Positions 21,929 through 35,110 are shown, counted from the stretch's first letter. The stretch is DNA of 64,000 bases from Globodera rostochiensis (GCA_018350325.1 JAEVLN010000006.1:891193-955192), one strand, 5' to 3'. The notes: generated by a model not told the origin, from the letters alone. Program-made: numbers and translations.

Positions 21929-24900
21929 TGTTTGCAAATGAAAATGGTCGACTAATTTTCTGGTCTTTTTATTTCATTTAACTTTTAAAACTTATAAATT
22001 GTGAACTTCACGCTGCTTTCATTTGCTACAATTCTATAATTCTTAAACAGATTTGCATGCCAGACATTGAAACAAAGAAATACAAAAAATTGTTTTGTTG
22101 TACTTTTAAACCACGACTCATTTTGCGGGAACTTTTGACATCAGCAACTTCAATTTTTTCAAATTAATTTTTATACTTATATTCAAACCAATTTATTATC
22201 GTTTCTGATTTAAAATTATACCTTTTTTGCCCTTAAAATGAATTTACTTTGGCTCTTCTATACGCTGCTAAGCAAATTTACATATTCCCGGTGCAGATTT
22301 GTGCCAGCGCCTGACCATAAGCCAAAAAAAATAATTTATGCCATTCTCCTGTAATATGAGCATCCATCCGCCCAATGCCGAAAACGGGGCGCAAAGTGAA
22401 CATTGGCACGGTCATAATGGCATTTTTCTTTTGTTGTGCCATTGTCATACCAAAAGCGTTACAAATATTTGCGTGCATTTTAAATTTTTCTCTACGGTTA
22501 ATGTGTAATTTAAACATGGTGACTAGGAAGCATTTTGTTTCCGCAAAAAATTCATTTCCGCTTTTAACAAATTTGAACAAAAAAATGCCATATTATTAGC
22601 TTCATTAAAATGCAATTGTTTTCTACATACTTTGTTTAAAGCTTATGTCATAATTAAGAATAATGATTCAAATGCCAAATTTTTTTTTTTACTAATTTTC
22701 TCAATTTGAGCTCTATCCTTTTAAAATTACAAATATTTTTTAACAACATATGCGGTTTATAAAGTGGGCATTTTCGAAAATCTCAATGCTTAAAAATGAT
22801 GGGAAACATTTTATCGTGGGACTTTGAAAAGTATTATAAAAATATTAAAAAGGAGTTTGATAAAATTTTATTAAAATTTACCAATTTGACTGCTTATGAT
22901 AATTACTGACCAAATTTGTTTGCCATTTTTTGTTTTCAATGTTCTCAAAATATTTTATTTTCGGTTAAAAAAAGTTCTAAATTTTTATTTTCAATTTCAA
23001 ACATTTGAAACAATAACTTTTTTTGTTGAAAAATTTGCTCACCCAAATTTTTGATATTCCGCCTGCTATTTGCTTCCTCAAAATTGCACGTAAACAAATG
23101 CATTAATCCAGCAGTTAATTGGGCGTTTCTGAATAGAGTCGTTAATTAGTCAGTCATTAACCAATTTTTCACTTAGACAACAAACAATTAAATTGCTCCC
23201 CTTCCGTCTATTAGGCGGACGCCCAACACTGCTGACTCTGGCTGATCAGTGTCGTCGGGGATTCATTCCGATCACTCACACCATACGCTCGGCTTTTTTT
23301 TCTTTCTGATCATTTTCGCTTTATCCAATTTTTATTGATCATCATCATCACATCGCCCCCACCCTCACCCCTCCACCCCCTCCCCCACCCACACAAATGG
23401 AAGTTTAAGCGCCAAAAAATGGGGACAAAAAATAGGCGGCACTTAAGAGATCAACAAAACAGTTGTTGGCATTGGCAGATAGCAAGCAAACACAACAGCG
23501 GAATTGGCAAAATTGCATTAGTAAAAAGATGCAAAGAGAAAATAACAAAAATGTTTTTTCGCCATTATTTTTGTTCTCAAAATAACGTTTGGTGTATAAA
23601 ATTGGATTTCATGAAATTTTGGTTCAATTTCAACAATTATTTCGGAACGGCACAATTTTGAAGAATTTTTTTCTATAGCTCCGTTTGAGATAATGAAAAG
23701 CTTTTCGATTTTTTGGAAAAAATATTCAAAGGAAATAGTATTAATTCATCCAATTCCTTTATTATTTTTCTTTAGTACCTATATGTAAAAAAATTTTATA
23801 AATTAATTTTGAAATTAATATAATATCATATAATTAGGTATGAAGTAACAATTTTTCAAATTTTCTTTCTTTTAATTTTATTTTAAATTTAACAGAGGAA
23901 ACAATTCCTTCTTTTAACTCTTTATAGCAGCATATTTAAACTCGCGTCGCTGCTTTTTAAAATATTTCATTGTTCGGATGGTTCTTTTGTTGTTAATGCC
24001 ATCGAACTAACGCCGTATTTCCACAATATTTTTTTGTTTAAAAGGAAACATTTATAAATAAGTTTTTGAAAGTTATAGCATTTTAAAATTTTCTTTTTTT
24101 GTTATTTTCTATTTTAGAATTTTGTTCAATTTTTTATAGTTTACTTTTTGTTCGAAAATATTACTCTTTTTAAACAGTTGTCATATTTATTTGGTCATAA
24201 CAATTTTTTTACACAAAAGACTTACAAAAATTAACTAACTAATTTTTAACTCTTACAAAAAATCGTACAAAAATTAACTAACTAATTTTTAACTCTTACA
24301 AAAAATCGTCACTTTTTTTTTGTTTATATTCAATTGCTTAAAACTTTGACAAGGATTTAGAGGGTTATGTCAAACATTTAGACTAAAATTTTAGTTTTAC
24401 TTATAAACACAATGCCATATCACAAACTTTGCAAACTTTAAATAATTTTACGGTATTTTAACCAGCAATTTTAAAGTTTTCTCACGCCTAGCCACTTCAA
24501 AATGAAGTGTGTGAATTTGAGTAAAAATTCACGAAGAATCTTCTTCAATTACTGAACAAAATTTAAAAAATTGTTCATAAAATTAACTCACATCATCCTA
24601 TCCATTTAAATATTCGTGCTTAAATTGAATAAGTCCAAAAATTTCTAAATTTTTTCTGTTAGAAAATGGCAAAAAAAAATCCATTTTCTGCCTTTTGATG
24701 TTTTGCATTTGTCAAGAACAAAAAACGTAATTCAATTTTTGACGATAAAATTTGGACTTCACTATTTTCATACAATATCTATCAACAACAACCACTTTAC
24801 ATTCATTAGTAGAAGTAAATTGTTCATAATATTATGTTTTTTGTTTAATTTAACAAAAAAAGAGCAAAGGATAAAATAAAGTTGATTTTCTTTTAATTAT

Positions 24901-25077
24901 ATTTTTTTATTCTTTCTAAATTCCAAAGAAAATTTATATATACTTATTTTAAAGTATAAAACAATTGTCTTTTTAAAGAAAAGCTGCTTAAACATACTTT
25001 AAAAAAAAAATTTAAGACATTTAATTTTCGGATCATTTTCTTCCCTATTAATGCCAAGATTCCCAAAAAGTATGTAC
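21929..25077. other. Gene-poor AT-rich region
   Basis: No gene is recognised. A minus-strand frame at 22278-22580 (100 residues) has no family resemblance and no clear splice context. A 43-bp direct duplication (TTAACTAACTAATTTTTAAC) lies at about 24222-24308. A C-rich run (CCCCCACCC) lies at 23350-23395. Confidence 0.4.
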
Positions 25078-25300
25078 GAGCGGTTAACGGTTATGAGATT
25101 TTGAGGACGGGCGGTTACGGGCGGTTAACGGTTATGAGATTTTGAGGACGGGCGGTTACGGGCGGTTAACGGTTATGAGATTTTGAGGACGGGCGGTTAC
25201 GGGCGGTTAACGGTTATGAGATTTTTAAGACGGGCGGTTACGGACGGTTAACGTTTCTAAGTGTTTGAGGACGGGCGGTTACGGTTAAGGAAATTCATAA
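25078..25300 (+). repeat. 41-bp tandem repeat, about five units
   Basis: The unit contains GGGCGGTTAACGGTTATGAG then ATTTTGAGGAC and GGGCGGTTAC. The first copies are almost identical, and the last ones diverge (ATTTTTAAGAC, GTTTCTAAG). The inner word GGGCGGTTA itself recurs twice per unit. Confidence 0.85.
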
Positions 25301-25989
25301 CCGTGTCCATGCCTGATTATAAGCACATGGTCTTGGCTTTAAATATTTTATTTGCGCATGTAAACACTGACTTTGACTGCACCGTGCCCCGTGCCCGTCC
25401 CAATTCCGACCATTTCCGCCTTTTACTTCCCAAAAAGCTTATCCCTCCCCCCTCACCCACCCACTCATTTCCGATGAGAAATTTGGGCCCGCCAATATCG
25501 GAAGTCCGCAATTCCAAACATCCAAACACTCACCCACCAGCAGAAACCATCGGGGAGGGAGGGGGGGGGGGGGGGCATTAAAGCTCATTTGAAGAAAACC
25601 CATTAACTCCAATTTCTCGCCTCAATTTAATTCCACATTCTCGTGAAAAAAAGCTTAATAATCAAAATTATAATCTACAACACAGCAAAGAGAAGCTGAA
25701 GAAAAAAATTATGATGATGCCATTCACTACCGTTTCTACCCCAAGAGATCATTAACTTATCATCAAATACTGTACAAAGCCGACAAAACGGACACCAACC
25801 AAAACAACTGAAAAGTCCAAGTCCGTCTTTAACTTGTGGAATCCGGTGGCTGTGCTGATCAGTGACAAAGACGTGCACAACATATTGAAAAACAAACAAT
25901 GAGACAGGTAAAAAACGAGTGACAAAAAAAAGACAATTTGGCAATAAACCAAAACCATAACAAATTGCATTTTTCAGAGTCCAACAATA

Positions 25990-26524
25990 ATGACCACAGC
26001 AGTGGTGGAAAATGGCGGTGGTGTTGACGGCGCCTCGCCATCACGACGGATGGCCAAGGACGAGCTGAACAGAGCGTACCAAATAATGCTGCACCAACGA
26101 CGGCACGCCGTATCCGGAATGTCTGGTGATGAAGCAATGCTCAAATCGTCAACGTCAAAGTCCACCAACACCGCCACTACCACCACAACGTCCGCCTCCG
26201 TTGTGGTGATCGTTGAAGGGGGCAAACAACATTCGGAGGTTTTTGTTTGAGTAATCCAATTTTTAAAGTTTTTTAAAACCTATTGGAAAGTTTGTTGGAG
26301 TGAAAAAATGAATATTTTTATTTAATTATTTTTATAATTGGCTAAAACTAAAATTAATCATTTTCCAAAAATTTCAGAATTTTTATGGCAATGGTCAGCA
26401 ACAAAAATTAGATGAGAAATGCGCGGCACAAAAAAGTCGGGGACAAAAGAAGGAACCAGCGAAAAAATGGACATCCGCTTTACGAGTTGTTGCTGCAATG
26501 ACCCGCTTCAAAAATGTGCCAAAG
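25990..26524 (+). CDS. N-terminal exons of a predicted intracellular protein, possibly the long form of the SH3-like gene
   Basis: Two in-phase exons are supported. 25990-26238 runs from ATG, encodes MTTAVVENGGGVDG and a Ser/Thr-rich tract, and has a donor GAG|GTTTTT. 26378-26524 has an acceptor TTTCAG, encodes KKWTSALRVVAAMTRFKNVPK, and has a donor AAG|GTTGGC. Both junctions are in phase 0. No stop is reached, so the gene must continue downstream. The next convincing coding block on this strand is at 28621, which has its own ATG, so these may be alternative first exons of one gene or a separate gene. No domain is recognised. Confidence 0.6.
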
Positions 26525-28620
26525 GTTGGCCGAATTTATAAAAAATTTAACATTTCAAAAAAAAACTAATTTCTTTTCAAAACATACCAAAAATTAAGCA
26601 TATAAAATTAATTTTTTGTTAATAAAAATGTTGAAAACAAATACTGGTTAGGCAAATGGTCGGATTTTTTATTTTTATTTTAAATTTGTGCATTTATCTT
26701 AAACTATTTTTGAATTATTTATTTATATATTCATTTGTTATGTGAATTTAAATGCCAATGTTTTGCCAAATGTTTTGCGTGCCATCCACGCAATTTGCAT
26801 AATTGGCATCAAATGCTAAAGGCCATGCGCAAATGTGTGGGGCTATCGTAATGGAAATTACACTTTTTTAACTCACAAATCAGTACAATAAGAACAGATT
26901 TTTTGCGGCTTGTCATTTTGTCTTCCGTTTTATGTGGAGAAAACACGACTGAATACTTGGAATTCAACGCCCCAGGGGAACCATAAATTTTATTTTAGAT
27001 TATTGGATTTTTAAACAATTACGAAAAATTTTAATTACGACAATTCAGGCAAAAAAAAAGGTTCATTTTTCAAATTAGATTCAAAAATTGATAATAAAAA
27101 AAAACTAAAAATTAAATGGAATTTTCATTAAAACTAAAAATATTAATTATTCATTGTGTAATAATTGTCTTTCTATTTTAATCATTTTCACAATTAATTG
27201 TGCTTTTCCTGTCCCCACCTTTTCCAAAGCTTGATACATATTTATCATTTCTTCTCGTGCATAAAAGCGGCGCATTGACTTCCCTACTTTTCCTGTCCCC
27301 TTTTTTCTTTTCTAAATATTTTTTAAAATTATTTCTCAAATTGCTCCCAAGTAATTTGTTTGTTTGTGTCATCGTGTCCGACTTCCTTTGGCTCCTCCAA
27401 CATTACTTTTCTTCTTCGGTGGCCTAAGGCCACACATTTTGTGGCCATTGGTGGAGGAGCCATTTCGTCCCCAAGCAGTCGTCGGCCTTTTTGTTTATTT
27501 GTCCATCCCACCCACCGCCCTTTTTATGGTCCAATTCGCTGTGTGTTGAGGAGGAGGGGGAGGAGGAGAAAGTTGGCACTTTTGCCCTCCACCCACACTT
27601 CCGAGAAATTCCCCCCCCCCCCCCCCGTCTCAACTCAATCCAATATCAGCAGTGGAGAAAATTAAATTTTTTTTTATAAAACAACGAAATTTTTTATAGT
27701 TTTTTATTGTCTAAATTGTAATTATTTATTCAAAATTTGAATTTTTTAACGAATTTCCCATATCTGAAGTTTTTAACAATAATGTTTGGTCAAGAGGAGT
27801 TCAAATTGCCAAATAATGCTTCTTTTTTAATTATATAAAGTATAGTTTTAATTGAGAAGAATACATATAATGCAATATGACAGATGACAGAAACAGCGAA
27901 AGAAAGTTCAAAATAATGTTTCAGTGCCCATGACATTTGTTAAGGATAATTTTTTTTGGATGAATTTGTCATGGAAATTTATTTCATTTTATGTGCCATC
28001 AATTATATTAATCAAAACTAACGTAACAAATTTTCTTTTGGGTTTTTGGGCAAAAAGATTACTACCCAAATCCAACAGAGAGACCCATTTTTCGTTCCAA
28101 AGCATTTAAAAAAATTCACTTCCTTATTAATGTCTTCTGAATGGGCATTTTGCCTAACAAAAGCCAATTTTCGGACTAATCAAAAATGCATATTGAGCAT
28201 TTTTGAATCTATTTTTCAATATACATAGGTAATAGTTTTTATAGAAAGAAATATTAACATTATTAAATGGCAAAAACAAATTATACGCCGGGCATTATTA
28301 AATGCCAAAAATAAAATGATTTGGCATTTTAACAATCCATTAGGCAGCAGGTGTAATTTTTAAATGCTTTCCATCCCATTGCGTTTTTTTCCCCAAAATC
28401 AGCGGGCTCTTTTTCTAAATTTTTACGCCATTTTTTTTCACACATCCATGCATTAAGTAAGGCTTCCAATATATTCAAATAGCTTCCCGTCCACCAGAAG
28501 CGGTGCCGTCGTCGTATTGTGCCCCCCTCCCCCTATTCTTTCCACAAATCGGGCGGCCAATAATTGAGTGCCTGCCGTTGTGCCACCGGACGGATATTAA
28601 ACAACAAAAAGGCAGCGACG
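26525..28620. other. Long intron or intergenic stretch
   Basis: No supported exon. It contains C-runs at about 27610-27627 and G-rich purine tracts (GAGGAGGAGG) at about 27549-27570, with AT-rich DNA elsewhere. Frames in 27329-27679 are low-complexity shadows. Confidence 0.35.
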
Positions 28621-31600
28621 ATGGCTGGCAGGTATAAAAGCGCGGAATATCTCCACCAACAGCAGCACATTATTTTGGGCCAACATCATCAACACCATCA
28701 ACAGCAGCAACAGCAGCAGCATTATCATCATATTCATCATCAAAAACAAAAATATTCCGTGCGAAGGTCCAGCCTCCAACCACAGCAGCAGCCACAGCAT
28801 CACCACCAGTACCCATGGGAACACGATGGTGAAGCAAATTGTGCCGCGGATGTTGGCGGTGGTGGTGGTGGTGGACGTCGTCGTCGGCTGCCGACAGCGC
28901 CAGAACCGCTGAAATGCGCTCATTCGGCGCACATTTTGACCAGAAATAGTAACAATAATAACCATCTAACATTTGCGTCAACACCAGTGGTGGCATTGAT
29001 GTCTAGCAGTTGGTCCAACCGGTTGAACAAGGTTGGCACGCAGTACCTGCAACAAGAGGAGGGCGTCATCACTCGAAAATCACATCCTTCGCTGAATTGC
29101 GACAACTTGGAAGAAACGAAAAGCATGAGCATGTGGTCGGCACATGCAGCCTCAGCAACAATGCCTAATCAGGTATGTATATGATACACAATACTATGCC
29201 GTTGTGTGGAGCGGTGCCAATGTTATGCTCGGAATCAGAATTGGAATTAAATAAGTGGATGAACAACAGCATTTTCACTAACATGTTCAGACTGGCATTA
29301 AAGAATGCTCTACATATAAGCTTGAAATCATTGACAAAATAACATTGTCAGGAATGCTCTCGCAAAAGCTCCCGCTGTGCCATTAGCCGAGTTTTAACGT
29401 CCGATCAGCACCAGCAGCATCACCAGCAGAAGTGCCAACCAAACTCGTGTCCCATTGTGATGGCCACATCGCCTAAAGTGAAGGCACTAAGACGGGGCAT
29501 TTCCACAGCTGTTGTTACGCCACGGCGATCGCTGATCAGTCAGCATTCGCTGCAATGCTCGATCGGGTCGCCAAAAGTGACACACAAAATGCACAACCGG
29601 TCGTCGGCACCGGCAGTAGTGCATCAGCAGGATAAACAAATTATTTTGTCTGAAAAAAATCAACGCAAAATCAGCGCCGGCGCATATTTTTGCCATTCTT
29701 CATCGCCAGCATCTTTACCGTTCATGCCAAATGAGGTGTTTCCGTGCCATTACACTCCGTCAACCGGTGCCGGATCAGCTCATGCCATTGTACCAATATA
29801 ATTTTGTTAAATCCCGGATGAGTTGGGCTGGGATTTTTAATTTTCCCTAAATTGTTTTTCACTAAAATAAAGGATTATGCAATAATAATAATCATTTCCC
29901 ATAGTTTTAATAGCAAATATTTTGTCGTTAATTGTAGTTTTTTAAATTTGTTTGGCATTTTTCTACAAAAATTGTTAACAAAAATGCAAAGAAGCCAAAT
30001 TGCCTCCAAAATCAAAATTTATTTTTCAAAATTATAGCTAAATGATACCGTTAAATTTATTTAGGGTTGACAGTTTTATTAAAATCAATATTTATTTTTG
30101 TATTTTGTCAGTAGCTAAATCTATTTTCCATTTCAACACCACTTTTTTTTACCATTTTTCTCACTTTCCTCTTCAAATAGGATGCACAGTCCAGCATTCA
30201 CGCACAATTTTTGCTTCTTTCCAACAAGCAACATTTGGCCAATTTTCGTGCCAATTCAAATCCGACCATTTGCTGTCGCCGGGGGGGCGGCGTGGAGCGC
30301 CAAATCCTTCGGCGCTCGCCAAATAGCGATTTGGCACCGCGTTTTCAGCACCATCATCACAATGAGCAACCGCAACACCCGCAACAGTACAGCAGCCACG
30401 TTCAGGACGAATGCAGCCGCGGCTCCTCCTTCTCCAACGAATCCACACCGGGCAGAAATGGTCCTGCTGGAGGCTCAACGGACCAAGGCAAGTGGCAAGC
30501 ACTAAGAATTTATAAAAGCATCGATCACATCAAATCATTTGGGTGATCTGGCTTACACGTCTCTGATCGGTGAGCTAAAATGTGATCAGACAAGTTCACA
30601 TGGATGATCAAATTTGTGTCGGATTTATATTGACTAAAAAACGTGAAATAAAAACCTTCAAAATTCGTCAATTTTCTTCTCACAATAGTACTATAAATTT
30701 AATATTTTCAAATGTTTTGGAAATTATAAAAAATATCAAAAATAAAAATTAGTGATGCATTTTTATATGGTGAATCTGATCTATCAGTTTGGCTAATCAC
30801 AAACTCTCAACAATATTTTAAGACCCCGACAACATTGACCCGGTTTATTTGGCATTAAAACAAGCCACAGAGAAGTACGGCACTCCCGCAGGTTTTTTTT
30901 ATTCAAAAATAATTTATTTTCAAACAAAAATGTGTTAGTTTATTAAAAATACATATAGGTACTTTAAAAATAATTAAGCAGAGATAAAATTTAAGAAAGT
31001 CGTCGCGGCTCCCAAAATGTCGTGATGGTCGACTCACCGACGCCGAGCCCGCGCGATTTGTCGCAGACGTCGCTGCAAGACTCGGGCACCTATTCCGGCA
31101 GCGGCGATGTTTGTGGCGGCTCGCGTCAGCCGTTGGTTGCCGGCGGATCGACACCTCATCTTCAAGGTGTGTCCAATCAAACTTCTTTTCAATATTTTAT
31201 ATTACTTTAAATAATCAATCCACTCACAAATAGGTGTTGTTAACCAATCAGTACCGGGCAACATATCTACCTATCTATGGCTACAGAACCGAATCCAGAC
31301 CGGTCCGAATATAGACTGGGGGCAATAACTTGCTTCAACCTCGCCCGATTCAGATATTTTAAAGCCATTCGAAAGTGCTCAATGAGATGAAGCTTTTATT
31401 AGCTATATCTTTACGATTTGATACGTCTCAAAAAAGTTATGGCCAGAAAGCTTAAAAATCCCGAATTTGGGGGTTTTCTGGCCATAACTTCATTGTGACG
31501 TATTAAATCGTTAAGGTATGGCTAATAATAGCTTCATCTTATCAAGAGCGTTCAAATGAATTTAAGATATTAGAATCGGTTAAAGGTTGTGAAACAGTTA

Positions 31601-34600
31601 TTGCCCCAGTCTGTGTATTCAGATAGTCTAGATTTGTCGGAGAGTTAACCCAAAAATAGAAATCTCAACATGACAAATGCATTTTTAATATTTTTAGTAT
31701 ATTTTACTTTGTTAATTATTATTGTCAACGAAAAAGTTTTCTGCATTTTTATCCGATATAATTAAATAAAGTTGTTTTTGTTTTCAATGTTTCGGCAGGC
31801 ACCAAAACCGCCCATTCTTTTGCAAACAAAAAAGTGCCAAAACATTATTCATTAGCAGCAATAAGTGCCCCTTTAATGCCTTCGCAAAATTCCGCGTCAT
31901 TTTATTTTTGCACCAATTTGCCGTCTCTTTCCTTCGTTCATTATTTTTTTCGCTTTGTTTTTACGATTTTGGGACCACCACTCGTGGCTCTCTCTCTCTC
32001 ACTCACTCGACGAGTGTCGTTTTTCACACAAAAAGTTTGTGAAAAGTCCAAATTGATGTTGATTAAGCTTTCCACGCCACCCACACACCCACACAAAGTT
32101 GGCCTAAATAATTTGTAAAGCAAAAATATTTTAATTTAAAAATAATAATTCTTTATTAAAATATAAAATAATAAAAAAAAATGTTTTGAACATTAATTTG
32201 TTAAATGCAATAGTTTTTTATTTATCAATTTAATATTGTAAATTTTAAATAACAGAAACACACAGATGTTAAGAAAATATTTTTAAAAGTGATTTATTTG
32301 ACATTTTTAATAAATTAATAATTTTTAAAATATTGAAAATGCAAAATATAAATTTTTTCTTCAACCCTTAATTAAAAATTGCATTCCTTTTCTGCATAAT
32401 AATTGCGTTTCCTCTCAATTTTTCTTCCGAAAATAATTAAAGTTGCTTATATTAGGCAAATTGAAAATTTTCCCGGACATCATCAATTCCGCCTCAAGCG
32501 CTCCTCCTCCTCCGCACGGAATTGGAATTAATATTTACACACATCCCCCCCCCCCCATCCCCCCCCCCCATTTCCCCCCCCCCCATTTCCCCCCCCCCCC
32601 CATCCCCCCCCCCCCCCCCATTTCCCCCCCCCCTCTCATCCCCCCCCCATTTCCCCCCCCCCCATCCTCCCCCCCATTCCCCCCCCCCATCCCCCCCCCA
32701 TTTCCCCTCCCCCATCCCCCCCCCCCATCCCCCCCCCCCATTTCCCCCCCCCCCATCCCCCCCCCCATTTCCCCCCCCCCATTTCCCCTCCCCCCATCCC
32801 CCCCCCCATTTCCCCCCCCCCATCCCCCCCCCCATTTCCCCCCCCCCCATTTCCCCTCCCCCCATCCCCCCCCATTCCCCCCCCCATCCCCCCCCCCATT
32901 TCCCCCCCCCCATCCCCCCCCCCATTTCCCCCCACCCATCCCCCCCTCCCCATTTCCCCCCCCCATCCCCCCCCCCCATTTCCCCTCCCCCCATTTTTAA
33001 GAAGGGTTTTGAGAGTGGGCGGGTGAGAAGCCAAACAAATTGCATTAAGAGGTCGTCGTCGTCGTCGTGTACTCGTATATGCGTAGTTTTTTGTGTCACG
33101 AAATAATTTACCGCGCGGACTCTCAAAATATTAATGAAACGACCTTTGGGAAGGAAAGTACATTAATTGAATTACAGTTTTTTTTTTTGTTGTAAATTTA
33201 TAAGAAATTTTTATTTTATTTAAATTTGGTCTAGGACATTGAGACAGTTTTGCTAATTTTTTAAATTTTATTTTTTTGTTTAAAATTTTTTTTGAATTTA
33301 AATAAAACAATTTTGTTCAAAAAGTTTTGAAAACTAAAATTTAAAGCGATTTGGGGGAAAAAAAGTAGCGAATTAGGAATTAATTTTGTCCCAATTCGCT
33401 ACATTTGTCATGACTCGCAACGTGACGGAATAGAGTAGCGAATTAGTGGAGGTGTGACGAGCTAGCAAGTTGATGAGAGCTGGGATTTCCCTAATTATGC
33501 AAATTATGCATAATAAAAGTTTGCTTAAATCGTCACTTTTGTCACGACTTGCACTATAAAATGTAGCACAATTCGGGATAGAGTAGTGAGAGTTAGCTGG
33601 GGGTGTGGCGAGCTTGCAATTTTTTGTGTAAAATTATTTAAATAGTTTTAGGAATTTTTGCCGGAAAAGGATTAGTAATTGGAAACGGCAAAGCCAACGA
33701 GCCATCCAACGGTGCCAACAATTGCCAGCCGTTAAGCGGAAGACGTCCAAAGCTGTCAGAAAAGATGAAATCATTGTCGTTGGATTGCGCAGAAATGCCG
33801 GACCCGGTGCAAAGTGGCATGATGAGGCCGCAGTACAGTGAGCATTTTGTGTTTTAAATTTCAATATTGTTGGAAAAGTTTTAATATTTAATGTGTACCT
33901 ATTTAAATATTATTTATTTTCAAATTCGTAGCGCGTCGTTTTGCTGTCTCATCTGGCGGGCAACAAAGTTTCGACAAAAGTGCGTCGCCCCACGGTCGGC
34001 CGCAGGCCGTGCCGACTTCGATTAAGCCATCGGTAAAAACAAAACATAATTTTTGTTTTTGTATTGGTTTTACCTATCTCTTACTGTATTAATTTGAAAT
34101 TAAAATAACGGTCCAACTTTTAAGCTCTTGAAATAGAAACTTTATAAATCTAAATTTATGATTCAGCCAAAACGTCTTCCGCCTGTACCAGCGCAACAAC
34201 AACAGCAACAACACCCTCAACGACAGCAAGCAGTTGTTGTGCAACCATCCCATCATCAACAACAACAACAACATAACAACAATATCATGCACATTATCAT
34301 CCACGACTACAGCTCGGGAGAGTGTGTCCTACATCCGGGCAATCGCGTGGTGGTGGTGGACAACGGAGATCCGGACTGGAAACACGGCTTCAAGGTCTGT
34401 GTCTGTGTGGATCAAAAGATTGCGAAATCTGTCTGTCTCAGATTGATCACAGATCAACCAGATTTTGACACAAATTATAGTAATTTGTAAATTAAACAAA
34501 CAAAAAACTTTAGCTGAATGATTGTCTCGAGCAATTGCTGACCTTCCCGAGCAGTTGCGTGGCTGCCTATCATATGGAGGAACAACCGATGCAATTGTTG

Positions 34601-35110
34601 CAAAGCTGCAATTTGGTGGAACAAAAAATACGCCTCTACAGGGACCAGGTCCATTTTTGTTTTACAAATTTTAAGATTTATTAATTTTTAAAAGCTCTCA
34701 TCAGAATATTATTAAATAGAAACATTTGTTTTGTTTAAAATTAAACGATAATATAAACAAAAATTAAAAAATGTATAAACAATTGGACGCTCGTGCCCCC
34801 TGCCCCCCCCATCACCATCCTCTCAAAAAAATGATCAAAAGGATAATTCAACAAAAATTAAAAAGGTACATATAAACAATTAAACACCCAGGCCGGTGCT
34901 CCCTCCCCATCAACAATCCCTCTCAAAAAAATGATCAAAACGATAATTTAAATAAAAGATTTTTTAATTAAAACAAAACATTTTTTCTCTCTTAAATAGA
35001 TTGTGTTCGCGCAACCCAACGGTCTGAGTGGAGAGGGGCGCCTGCTGCTGGTCCGAAATGAACACAACAAATTCGCGCATTGCCCACTCCATTTTTTGAC
35101 CTTGGCATAA
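28621..35110 (+). CDS. PolyQ/H-rich protein ending in an SH3-like domain
   Basis: Exons joined with consistent phase are 28621-29172, 29352-29735, 30181-30487, 30823-30891, 30996-31166, 33652-33837, 33932-34032, 34167-34394, 34514-34648 and 35000-35110 (TAA). The N-terminus is rich in Gln and His runs. The middle has SRRGSQNVVMVDSPTPSPRD and RPKLSEKMKSLSLDC, typical of scaffold proteins. The end has an SH3-type fold signature: GNRVVVVDNGDPDWKHGF, then FPSSCVAA, followed by a conserved-looking tail (IVFAQPNGL...LLLVRNEHNKFAHCPL). It resembles STAC or adaptor-type SH3 proteins, but no C1 domain is seen and I cannot name the orthologue. The intron after 30487 has a GC donor (CAAG|GCAAGT). If the donor at 29735 is skipped, the frame ends at 29801, giving a possible short isoform. 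Confidence 0.7.
31313..31612. mobile_element. Hairpin MITE in an intron of the SH3-like gene
   Basis: AGACTGGGGGCAATAACT at the left is matched by AGTTATTGCCCCAGTCT at the right. The inverted similarity continues inward through CATTCGAAAG, GAAGCTTTTA and AAGTTATGGCC. No coding capacity. Inner words are shared with the element at 52665-53057. Confidence 0.7.
32543..32994 (+). repeat. C-run minisatellite (CCCCCCCCCATTT / CCCCCCCCCATCC)
   Basis: About 450 bp are built only from runs of 7-13 C separated by ATTT, AT and occasional T or A. The minus strand is therefore almost continuous G-runs. It lies in the 2.5-kb intron between the exons at 30996-31166 and 33652-33837. The proline-rich or glycine-rich frames across it are artefacts of composition. 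Confidence 0.95.
33370..33620 (+). repeat. GTAGCGAATTAG-type short repeats
   Basis: AGTAGCGAATTAG occurs at about 33365 and 33433, with related GTGACGAGCTAGC, AGTAGTGAGAGTTAGC and GTGTGGCGAGCTTGC blocks. The word GTAGCGA also recurs in the Polinton-like arms (5153-5212), with similar GTGTAGCGAG spacing. Confidence 0.5.

Noticed and set aside
22278..22580. 100-residue minus-strand frame
   Set aside because: No family resemblance, no convincing splice partners and ordinary composition for this DNA.
27329..27679. Cluster of overlapping frames on both strands
   Set aside because: They overlap in four frames across purine/pyrimidine-rich sequence and C-runs, the pattern of chance openness.
32443..33126. 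Long proline- or glycine-rich open frames on both strands
   Set aside because: They are a by-product of the C-run minisatellite, which has no stop codons in several frames; the segment lies in an intron and shows no codon-like structure.
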